From the NCBI GenBank assembly GCA_026770585.1, contig MU646578.1, forward strand, positions 145,713 through 163,762: 18,050 nucleotides of DNA, given 5' to 3'. The DNA comes from Baffinella frigidus. Taxonomy: Eukaryota > Cryptophyceae > Cryptomonadales > Baffinellaceae. Within the stretch, counting starts at the first letter, position 1. Every line of letters starts with the position of its first letter. Positions 1 through 6,961 of the stretch are shown piece by piece. The translations under genes were made by a program, and so were the position numbers. A model generated the notes under the pieces. The model had not been told where the DNA came from, searched no databases, and saw nothing but the letters and a program-made list of their open reading frames with translations.

Positions 1-161
1 CTAAACCCTAAACCCTAATCCCCAACCCTAAACCCTAAACCCCAAACCCTAAACCCTAAACCCTAAACCCTAAACCCTAAACCCTAAACCCTAAACCCCA
101 ACCCTAATCCCCAAACCCCAAACCCCAAACCCCAAACCCCAAACCCTAAACCCCAAACCAG
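1..161 (+). repeat. Intron filled with telomere-type heptamers
   Basis: The stretch is almost entirely CCCTAAA with CCCCAAA and CCCTAAT variants. It ends in CCAG directly before the first recognisable NMNAT exon at 162, so I read it as the 3' part of an intron rather than a chromosome end. The repeats are degenerate, unlike a fresh telomere tip. The N-terminal NMNAT exons must lie to the left. Confidence 0.85.
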
Positions 162-3100
162 GCGAAGCGCGCGGTGGCCTCTAGCGATTGGATCGCGTGC
201 GACGAGTGGGAGGTTACCTCCAAACCCTAATTAACTTTCAGCCCGAAACCCTAAACCCTAATTAACTTTAACCCCAAAACCCTAATTTGACTTTAAACCC
301 GAAATCCTAGTTAACTTTAAACTTGAAACCCTAATTGCAAATTGCGGATCGTTAACTACGGATACGGGCCCCTAAGTTCGTAATTACGGGTCCCTAATGG
401 ATGATTGCGGGTCGCCTCTAGCGATTGGATCGCCTGCGACTAATGGGAGGTTACCTTCCAATTTCAGATCCAATTCAGGTTTTACGTACCGGGTTTTGCG
501 GTGTGTCAAAAACGTCTTGTGACCTTTGCAACCTTAAAGTCGGCAAGCCCTAAACCCAGAAACGTACACCCGAAAGTTGGCCGAAACCAGGTGAAACAGA
601 AGGAGTGGATGCGCACGCGCCTCTCACTCGACCGCATGCACACATCGACCTCACATAACTACCCTCAACGGCTCACGTGAAATACTTGAGCCATTAGGGG
701 CATTAGGCAGGATTTTCTGCCCTGACAAACGTGAACCTTACTCAGGAACCCTGCGAAAGTGGCCAATTTAGTTCAATGGCTTAGTTCAACGTGTGTTTTC
801 TCTCCCCTTGCAGGTGAAGCAGCACGAGTGGACACGCACGCGCCTCTCGCTCGACCGCATGCACATCGAGCGCAGTGTCTAGCACGCCTCATCCAGTGTC
901 TAACACGTGTCCAACACGCGTGCTCCCGTGTCTAACACGTGCCCAAAACCACAAACCGTCCAGGTGAAGCAGAACGAGTGGACGCGCACGCGCCTCTCGC
1001 TCGACCGGATGCACATCGAGCTCAACAAGAACAACGGAGGCCGCGAAATCAAGGTCAGCGATTTTCCACCGTTAACTCAAGTTTACGGAGGTTCCTCTTT
1101 TGCTTTGAGACGTTCCACTCTCGACTTTTGTCTCGGTGGGCTGCGCTCTTCGGGGCAACAGTCGAGAAAAACAAGAGGAAGTTCTTCTTATTGATTGCTC
1201 TCGAGTCTTGGGGATGAGTGTCCCGTCGCTTCAGTAAGGGAAACGTTCGATCAGCATCCTGTCCTTCCTTTAACAGCGCTTTTCTCTCCACATACGGCAG
1301 GTCATGCCGTGTATAGGCCCACTGTGACACTTAATATACGTATATACGGCAGGGGATGCCGCTGTGCGGCGCGGTCATCCTCGACAGCATGGCCACGCCC
1401 GGCGTGCGCACGTCGTGCTCTCCTGTCGTATATACAGCCTATACACCGACGTTTCATATACGTATCTACGGTGGGTGCTGTTTCAATAACCCCTAATCTC
1501 TCAACCCTAAACCCCGAATCATAAACCCCATCAGGTGATGCTGCTATGCGGCTGTGACACTTAATATACGTATATACGGCAGGTGGTGTTGCTGTGCGGG
1601 GCGGACATCCTCGATAGCATGGTGACGCCCGGCGTCTGGATGGATCGCGACCCCAAACTCCTCCTCTAGAGAGCGGTGGCTGGCCGCGAAAATAATACAG
1701 TAATGGAAAAGTTGATAAATTTTCACCAGAACCGTCAACTTTTACCATTTTTTGTTGTTTATGAGGCCAACTTCTCTACACACCGCTCTATACGGCAGGT
1801 GATGCTCTTGTGCGGGGCGGACATCCTGGACAGCATGGTGACGCCCGGCGTGTGGATGGAGAGCGACCTCAGACTCCTCCTCGCGCAAGGCGTCGTGGCC
1901 ATCAAGCGCCAGGGCAGGTCTGAATCCCACACCCGTAACCCTGAACCCTACAGCAGGGAAGGTCTGTTTTGCGTGGTATATGTACATGTAGGCGTCTGGT
2001 CTATATATGTGCACTTGTATGGAACTCTGTGTCGGACACGCCGATGGCGGACCTGACTGTGTCGGACACCCCAAACCCTACACCCTACACCCTGAACCCA
2101 AACCCTGAACCATACACCCTAAAACCTAAACCCTGAACCCTAAACCCTAAACCCTAAACCCTAAACCCTAAACTCTAAACCCGAACCCCTAAACCCGAAC
2201 CCTAAACCCTGACAGCGACCCTGAGAAGTGGATCAACGAAAATGACCTCCGCTTCGCACTCTTGCTCCAGTGTCTAGCGCTGCTCCAGTGTCTCTTGCTC
2301 CAGTGTCTTCTTGCTCCAGTGCCTAGCGTGTCGAAAACGCTGCAGTCTGTGTCTAACACGTGTCTAACACGCGTCGGCCTGTGGCTTGACGCTTGCTCAA
2401 GCGTCTAACACGTTTCTAGCTAGAAAGAAGCTTCTTCCAGTGTCTACCGCGTGTCTTCCACGCTTCCCTAAACCAACCCCCCGCCCGAAACAGCGACCCC
2501 GAGAAGCTGATCAACGACAACGACCTCCTCTACGGCTACCGCAACAACATCCTCCTCGTGCGCGAGTGGGTACAGAACCCTACACCCGAAACCCGAAACC
2601 CGAAACCCGAAACCCGAAACCCGAAACCCGAGTGGGTCGAAACCCCTGAACCCTGAACCCTCAACCCCAAACCCGAAAACCGGAAACAGAAGCCGGAAAC
2701 CCCAGGCCCTGCACCCCAAACACGAAGCACGAAACACGAAACACGAAACGTGAAACCCTACTTCGGCTACCACAACAGCATTCTCCTCGTGCGCGAGTGG
2801 GTACATAACCATACACCCTAAACCCAGTATTTTTTTCACAAGCACAACCCTAAAACCCAAACCCCTACGCCCCTTAACTCCAAGCCCCATAAGCCCCTAA
2901 ACTCCAAACCCCAAACCCCAATCCCCAAACCCTAAACCCCAAACCCTAAACCCTAAACCCTAAACCCTAAACCTCAAACCCTAACTCAGGTGGAGAACAG
3001 CGTGTCGTCGACCGCGGTGCGCCGCGCGGTCAAGCGCGGACAGGTGAGACCGGGGATTCTAGAAGATTCTAAAAGGCTCTAGAAGGTTCTAGAAGCTTCC

Positions 3101-3928
3101 AAAAGCGGGCAGGCCCACGGACAAAACCGCGGTCAAGCGTGGGCAGGCCCAGCACTGGGGTTCCCAACACTCTTCGGCCTGTCGAACACGCCCCGCGTAG
3201 CGTGTTACGCTGCTACGCAGGCCTTGACGGGAGCCTACGATGGGGGTGGCTGTGACCCCATCGCCACTTCACGGCCAGGGGGGAGTTTTGAATTAGTCAA
3301 CTCAAAGAGAAAATCGAAAATCGAAGTACGCCGAGGGTGTATCTCGTTTCTAAAGTTGATAGATTTTTGGGAGTGTTGACTTCTACAAAATATCCGGATT
3401 CGCAGTGCGCTTAGGAACAGGTGGCGAATTTCGAGTAACCTATGTACTCTCTGCATTATTGCCAACGCGAGAATGGGCCCTATGTTACCTCTGTACTTTC
3501 CCCCTCTACACTCTACAGCCTAAACCCTAAACCCCAAATCCTAACCCCCAAATTCTAAACCCTAAACCATAAACCATAAACCCCACACCCTAAACCCTAA
3601 ACCCCAAACCCTAAACCCTAAACCTTAATCCCTAAGCCTTAAACCCTAAACCCTAAACTCTAAACCCTAAACCCCGAACCCCAAACCCCTCTCGGGCAGT
3701 CGATCAAGTACTGGGAGGCGCACATCCTCCAGAACCACATCCTCCGGAACCCCTCCAACGGTAGGCTTCCAGTAGCCTGAAAGACCACTATCAATACCGA
3801 CACGGCCGCCATAGATGTACAGCTGTAGGCAGATGATAACCTCTGTCCTCTCCCCGCGTTGGCAGTCGATCAAGTACTGGGTGGTGGACGAGGTCAAGGA
3901 CTACATCCTCGAAAACCGCCTCTACTGA
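162..3928 (+). CDS. NMNAT: Nicotinamide-mononucleotide adenylyltransferase, six 3' exons (partial, 5' end outside window)
   Basis: NMNAT joins NMN (or nicotinate mononucleotide) and ATP to make NAD or deamido-NAD. I assembled exons 162-212, 964-1053, 1799-1917, 2494-2569, 2990-3043 and 3866-3928. All five introns are GT-AG and phases match (0,0,2,0,0), giving 150 residues. The order of motifs follows eukaryotic NMNATs: ASSDWIACDEWE, then VMLLCGADILDS with TPGVW, then LLVREW, then SVSSTAVRRAVKRGQ (the family's ISSTxxR element that binds nucleotide phosphate), then SIKYWVVDEVKDYILENRLY before TGA. The N-terminal nucleotide-binding part with the GSFNP-type motif is upstream of the window. Introns consist largely of CCCTAAA-like arrays and hold truncated copies of neighbouring exons. 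A second terminal exon at 4093-4179 could be used instead and would add eight residues. No organelle signal can be judged because the N terminus is missing. The family call is firm; expression is not shown. Confidence 0.87.
225..335 (+). repeat. Tandem 24-bp variant of the telomere unit
   Basis: Four imperfect copies of a unit reading roughly GAAACCCTAATTAACTTTAA follow the first NMNAT donor site. Each unit contains a telomere-like CCCTAA core plus an AT-rich insertion. Confidence 0.7.
411..449 (+). pseudogene. Broken copy of the 162-212 NMNAT exon
   Basis: The 3' part of the exon, from GCCTCTAGCGATTGG to the donor GAG|GTTACC, recurs here with few changes. A TAA replaces the GAG of the DEWE motif, so this copy cannot code. 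It retains the intact donor site. Confidence 0.8.
591..873 (+). pseudogene. Two truncated upstream copies of NMNAT exon 964-1053
   Basis: Copies begin right after AG acceptors at 591 and 814. Both encode the exon start (VKQKEWMRTRLSLDRM and VKQHEWTRTRLSLDRM) and then diverge after about 55-60 bases. Neither has the downstream half or a donor. Only the copy at 964 is complete, so I use that one in the gene model. Confidence 0.8.
874..950 (+). repeat. Degenerate GTGTCTAACACGTG repeats
   Basis: Several copies of a motif close to CCAGTGTCTAACACGTG follow a truncated exon copy. The same motif is repeated at 2265-2460, again just after a truncated exon copy (2216-2259), so it appears to travel with the exon fragments. 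Confidence 0.6.
1301..1669 (+). pseudogene. Four truncated copies of NMNAT exon 1799-1917
   Basis: Copies start after AG at 1301 (short), 1353, 1535 (short) and 1583. Three of the four are preceded by a shared acceptor ending TACGGCAG (the one at 1535 is not), and two by the string AATATACGTATATACGGCAG. The copy at 1583 is best preserved (VVLLCGADILDSMVTPGVWM) but runs into TAG at 1667-1669 without a donor. The copies include the intron 3' end, so the duplicated unit spans intron end plus exon start. Confidence 0.82.
2069..2215 (+). repeat. CCCTAAA-type array inside NMNAT intron
   Basis: Telomere-type heptamers with ACCCTGA, ACCCTACA and CCCGAA variants fill the intron up to the acceptor of a truncated exon copy at 2216. 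Confidence 0.9.
2216..2259 (+). pseudogene. Truncated copy of the 5' part of NMNAT exon 2494-2569
   Basis: After ACAG the sequence encodes SDPEKWINENDLRF, matching the true exon's SDPEKLINDNDLLY, then diverges into CTCCAGTGTCT repeats. There is no donor. Confidence 0.8.
2581..2633 (+). repeat. Homogeneous CCCGAAA array
   Basis: About seven near-perfect heptamers differ from the telomere unit at one base. They start 10 bp after the donor at 2570. This is one of several locally homogeneous variant heptamer arrays in the window. Confidence 0.85.
2759..2810 (+). pseudogene. 5'-truncated copy of NMNAT exon 2494-2569
   Basis: The 3' half of the exon (FGYHNSILLVREW) plus donor GTACATAACC is repeated here. 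It begins inside the exon without an acceptor, the mirror image of the 3'-truncated copies elsewhere. Confidence 0.8.
2815..2988 (+). repeat. Telomere-like array before NMNAT exon 2990-3043
   Basis: CCCTAAA, CCCCAAA and related heptamers run up to the acceptor CTCAG at 2989. Confidence 0.9.
3055..3147 (+). repeat. TTCTAGAAG repeats and short copy of exon 2990-3043 tail
   Basis: Positions 3057-3101 hold about five units close to GATTCTAGAAG, in an intron. The units resemble inverted GAA blocks of heat-shock elements, but they sit downstream of coding exons. Positions 3125-3147 repeat the exon tail ACCGCGGTCAAGCG followed by GGCAGG. Confidence 0.55.
3518..3690 (+). repeat. Telomere-like array in last NMNAT intron
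   Basis: Mostly CCCTAAA, with CCATAAA and CCCCAAA variants. The intron's remaining part (3150-3517) has no recognisable gene or repeat. Confidence 0.9.
3700..3766 (+). pseudogene. Degenerate copy of the NMNAT terminal exon
   Basis: After GGCAG the exon start SIKYW is intact, then the reading diverges to EAHILQNHILRN and reaches no conserved end. It lies upstream of the intact terminal exon at 3866. Confidence 0.75.
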
Positions 3929-4092
3929 ACCTCTACTGAACCTCTACTGAACCACTGCTGAACCTCCAGAACCCGCCTTTTGATATCTAAGATAACCCTG
4001 CCAGGGCCATGCGCGGCTCCAATTCCCCACAACTTTGGACGAATTGTTCCGGGGATCGACTTTTGACGCTCTTCCGAATTGACTTTTGGCAG

Positions 4093-4179
4093 TCGATCAA
4101 GTACTGGGTGGCGGACGAGGTCAAGGACTACATCCTCGAAAACCGCCTCTACGATCCTCCTTCGGGAAACGGCGTCTAA
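4093..4179 (+). pseudogene. Second near-intact NMNAT terminal exon (copy or alternative)
   Basis: An acceptor TTGGCAG precedes SIKYWVADEVKDYILENRLY, which differs at one residue from the exon at 3866. Reading continues through DPPSGNGV to TAA. It is open and has a good acceptor, so it may be an alternative last exon. I class it as a copy because the upstream one already supplies a stop at the position where the family usually ends. Confidence 0.6.
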
Positions 4180-4290
4180 CTCCGCGAGGAAACTTCGTCT
4201 GATTCTGCGGGAAAGGAGCATCTAGTGCCGCAACCCTCCCGGGAAAAGCACCATCTATTTCCGCGACCCTGGGGGGCGGGGGTGGCTTCT

Positions 4291-4411
4291 TACAGGGGTA
4301 CCTCAATCATCAGAAAGCGCCTTCCCTGAGGACCCTACAGTAGGATTATGCCTAGGGCCCTTTGGTGGTCCTCGGGGGGGGACGCTTTCTTATAAGCGAG
4401 GTACCCCTGTA
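4291..4411. mobile_element. Palindromic hairpin element, copy 1
   Basis: Terminal inverted repeats start TACAGGGGTACCTC and end GAGGTACCCCTGTA, with a GAAAGCGC/GCTTTCTTATAAGCG inner match and a central CCTACAGTAGG palindrome. The element is 121 bp, has no coding capacity and looks like a MITE. Confidence 0.7.
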
Positions 4412-4463
4412 TGAGTGAGGTACCTCAGCAGGGCCCAGGGCCGTGTTGGTATTACGTCCTGGG
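4412..4463. repeat. Spacer carrying the GGCCGTGTTGGTATT motif
   Basis: Between hairpin copies lies GGGCCCAGGGCCGTGTTGGT followed by ATTACGTCCTGGG. Nearly the same spacer recurs at 4585-4618 and 4981-5013, so hairpin plus spacer was duplicated as a unit of about 170 bp. The core GGCCGTGTTGGTATT is the dispersed motif described separately. Confidence 0.65.
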
Positions 4464-4585
4464 TACAGGGGTACCTCGCGCATAGGAAACGCCCACCCCC
4501 TTAGGACCACCATAGGGCCCTAGGCATAGCCCTACTGTAGGGTCCTAGGGGTGGTTGGTTTCTTATGAGCGAGATACCCCATGTA
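4464..4585. mobile_element. Palindromic hairpin element, copy 2
   Basis: Ends TACAGGGGTACCTCGCGCAT and ATGAGCGAGATACCCC, with central CCCTACTGTAGGG. Same family as 4291-4411. Confidence 0.7.
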
Positions 4586-4951
4586 GGGCCCAGGGCCGTG
4601 TTGGTGTTTCCTCCTGGGTAAAGGACTACATCCTCGAAAACAGTCTCTACGACCCTACTTCGGGAAACGGCGTCTAATTCCGCGATAAAGCGCCAATTAA
4701 TTTCGCGAGGCCTAGGAGCATAGGACCACCCTAGCAAGGACTGCTTCCTCGAAACCGTCTCTACGATCCTCCTTCGGGAAACGGCATCGAATTCCTTCTC
4801 GACACTCTCGGGGGAAAACACCGTCTATTTTCTCGAGCAACGCCTCTACCGACCCTCCCTCCCGCCAAGTTGCCGGAGTCCGAGTAGGCAAGGCCCGGCT
4901 CTCCTTTGGGAAACGGCGTTGAATTCCGTGACCCCACACTGGGGGGGGGGG

Positions 4952-4980
4952 GGGCTCCTCATGAGCGAGATACCCCTGTA
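4952..4980. mobile_element. Partial right end of hairpin element
   Basis: Only the right terminus is present, reading ATGAGCGAGATACCCCTGTA after a run of G. It is followed by the same spacer as the complete copies. Confidence 0.6.
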
Positions 4981-5013
4981 GGGCCCAGGGCCATGTTGGT
5001 ATTGCGTCCTGGG

Positions 5014-5117
5014 TACAGGGGAACCTCGCTCATAAGAAAGCGCCCCCCCCCCCTAGGCGTAGGCCTGCTGTAGGGTCCTAAGGGTGGGCGGTTTCTTATG
5101 AGCGAGGTACCCCAGTA
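5014..5117. mobile_element. Palindromic hairpin element, copy 3
   Basis: Ends TACAGGGGAACCTCGCTCAT and ATGAGCGAGGTACCCC are near-perfect inverted repeats, with GAAAGCGCC on the left and a C-run/G-run inner arm. Central CTGCTGTAGGGTCCTA. Confidence 0.7.
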
Positions 5118-5180
5118 CGACCAACCCCGTGGGAAACGGCGTCTAAACCGGAGACTGGTTCTGGTTCCCAGAGGCTACCA

Positions 5181-5338
5181 CACAGCGGACTTCGACGGGA
5201 TTTCGAATAACCCTGAAGCGATAAGACCTAGGACCCTACGATAGGCAACCTGTAGGGACATAGGGGGGTCCCTACGGATAAGGTAACGGAAAGTCGGCCC
5301 GATTTGGGCCAAAACTCTCTTCGTAGCCCGCTTTGTAG
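5181..5338. repeat. Long dispersed repeat, copy 1
   Basis: This stretch, from CACAGCGGACTTCGACGGGA to CGTAGCCCGCTTTGTAG, matches 11412-11570 at most positions. It contains GACCTAGGACCCTACGATAGG and CGGATAAGGTAACGGA. No open frame is conserved between copies. Probably a non-autonomous element or part of one. Confidence 0.75.
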
Positions 5339-5473
5339 TGTCCAGTGCGGCTTGAAGAAACGCCTCTACGATACGCCTTTGGGAAACGGCGTCAAATTCC
5401 TGCTCAACCCTCCTGAGGGAAACACCGTCCATTCCTGGAGAACCGCCTCGACGACCCTCCTCGCTCGCTCTCG

Positions 5474-5542
<69 letters not shown>

Positions 5543-5545
5543 GGA
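5474..5545. repeat. (GA)n microsatellite
   Basis: Almost pure GA dinucleotides with one AGAAGAG interruption, flanked by CTCTCGAGCGAGAG. Confidence 0.97.
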
Positions 5546-5754
5546 TCTACAGATATATATAGAGAGAGACCTTTATATCCCTTACGTGGCGTGTAGGCTC
5601 ATACGCCCTACTGTAGGGCCCTAGGACCTGCCTAGGACCTCTTGGGGGTCAATTTTGACCCCCTCGCCACTCAAGGGATACCGACACGGCCGCCATGTAT
5701 GCTATGCACCCCCACAGAGAATGTGGCTGACAATTCGAAGTAACCATGAATTTC

Positions 5755-5760
5755 TTTATT
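5755..5760 (-). terminator. Polyadenylation signal of the zinc-finger gene
   Basis: TTTATT on the + strand is AATAAA on the minus strand, 24 bp past the stop codon. Close spacing, so the 3' UTR would be short. Confidence 0.6.
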
Positions 5761-5784
5761 CGAACACTCACGAACACCACAACC

Positions 5785-6831
5785 TCACGCCTGTCTTTTT
5801 TTTCTCCCGCCGGAATGGGTTCGCATGTGCCTCGCCAGGTCGCTGGACTGCGAGAAGGCCTTGCTGCAGTTGGTGCAGGCGAAGGGGCGGTCGCCGGAAT
5901 GGGTGCGCATGTGAATCACCCTGTGGCCGGAGTGCGAGAAGTTCTTGCCGCAGGCGCTGCAGTTGAAGGGGCGGTCGCCGGAATGGATGCGCATGTGCGA
6001 AGCCAGGTTGCCCAATGTCGAGAAGGTCTTGCTGCAGTTGGTGCAGGCGAAGGGGCGATGGCCGGAATGGATGTGCATGTGGACCGCCAAGTTTCCGGAG
6101 TCCGAGTAGGCCTTGCCGCACGTGGTGCAGGCGTAGGGGCGGTCGCCAGAATGGCTGCGCATGTGAGTCGTCAGGTGGGCCGACTGCGAGAAGCCCTTGC
6201 TGCAGTTGGTACAGGCGAATGGGCGGTCGCCCGTATGGGTGCGTATGTGAGTCGTCAGGTGATGAAAGTGCGCGAAGGCCTTGCTGCATGTAGTGCAGGC
6301 GTAGGGGCGGTCGCCGGAATGGGTGCGTTTGTGAATCGTCAGGATGCCGGACGTCGAGAAGGCCTTGCCGCAGGTGGTGCAGGCGAAGGGGCGGTCGCCG
6401 GTATGGGTGGCCATGTGCGTCTCCAGGATGCCCGACGTCGAGAAGGCCTTGGCGCATTTGGTGCAGGCGTAGGGGCGGTTGCCGGCATGTTTGCGCGCGT
6501 GCTTCTCCAGGGTGCCGGACGTCGAGAAGGCCCTGCTGCAGTTGGTGCAGGGGTAGATGCGGTCGTCGCTATGGGAGTGCGTGTGGTTCTCCAGGTCGCT
6601 GGACTGCGAGAAGTTCTTGCCGCAGGTGGTGCACTCGAAGTCGAGCTTGCCCCTCCCCCCGTCACGTCTCCTCTTGCTCGACGCAGCGGATCCTCCGATC
6701 CCTCCTTCCACGAAAGGGGAGTGGTCGCCGATCTTGCCCGACGCTTGCAGGGAGGGATTGCCGGGTGTGGCGACGGGGATCGAGGAGGCCGCCAGCATGG
6801 CGATGAGGAGCGGGCGGATCATCGCTACCAT
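5785..6831 (-). CDS. Ten-finger C2H2 zinc-finger protein with signal-peptide-like N terminus
   Basis: Ten consecutive C2H2 fingers (CX2C-X12-HX3H) occupy about residues 66-339 of 348. They are joined by linkers such as HSGDRPFAC and HTGDRPFAC, close to the classical TGEKPY linker. Tandem fingers of this sort normally bind DNA or RNA in the nucleus. A basic KRRR at 53-56 and RKKR at 343-346 could be nuclear signals. I start at 6831 (MVAMIRPLLIAMLAASS); Met codons at 6822 and 6798 are alternatives. The frame stays open up to 7245, but that part overlaps the divergent plastid-targeted exon and reads as antisense. The N-terminal hydrophobic stretch IRPLLIAMLAASSIPVA looks like a secretory signal, which is unusual for this family. 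No intron is needed, unlike its neighbours. Target unknown. Confidence 0.85.
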   Translation of the reverse strand: MVAMIRPLLIAMLAASSIPVATPGNPSLQASGKIGDHSPFVEGGIGGSAASSKRRRDGGRGKLDFECTTCGKNFSQSSDLENHTHSHSDDRIYPCTNCSRAFSTSGTLEKHARKHAGNRPYACTKCAKAFSTSGILETHMATHTGDRPFACTTCGKAFSTSGILTIHKRTHSGDRPYACTTCSKAFAHFHHLTTHIRTHTGDRPFACTNCSKGFSQSAHLTTHMRSHSGDRPYACTTCGKAYSDSGNLAVHMHIHSGHRPFACTNCSKTFSTLGNLASHMRIHSGDRPFNCSACGKNFSHSGHRVIHMRTHSGDRPFACTNCSKAFSQSSDLARHMRTHSGGRKKRQA

Positions 6832-6961
6832 CGCGATGTCGTGAACATGGAGACTCCAGCCCCTAACGGCAGGACTGGTCAAATCACTAAAAAATCTTGG
6901 CCCAAGCCGCGGGGTGGGGAGATTCGGAGTCAGATTCCTTTGCAGTGAAGCTTGCACCAAC
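6832..6961. promoter_or_regulatory. Divergent intergenic region, likely bidirectional promoter
   Basis: Only 130 bp separate the two divergent start codons. There is no TATA box and no telomere-like repeat; the one AT-rich patch is CACTAAAAAATC near 6885. Shared control of both genes is inferred from spacing alone. Confidence 0.5.

Larger units (their letters stand above)
4615..5465 (+). pseudogene. Array of decayed NMNAT terminal-exon fragments
   Basis: The string running from CTACATCCTCGAAAAC through CGCCTCTACGATCCTCC to GGGAAACGGCGTC recurs at about 4622, 4738, 4830-4930, 5131, 5350 and 5415, each time truncated or mutated, with hairpin elements between. No open exon with a good acceptor remains. 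I find no independent gene in 4180-5470; the minus-strand open frames here are reverse readings of this GC-rich repeat. Confidence 0.7.

Noticed and set aside
1-160. True chromosome end (telomere)
   Set aside because: Repeats are degenerate, lead directly to an NMNAT exon acceptor, and equally good arrays occur throughout the window.
3922-5432. Minus-strand open frames sharing 'RRRIVE' and 'FPKEDRR' strings
   Set aside because: They are reverse readings of the repeated NMNAT terminal-exon fragments; the repetition explains the shared strings.
5304-5624. + strand frame with a long RERERE run
   Set aside because: Produced by the GA microsatellite.
5746-6948. 400-codon open frame on the + strand
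   Set aside because: It is the antisense of the zinc-finger gene; its repeats mirror the 84-bp finger period and it has no recognisable fold.
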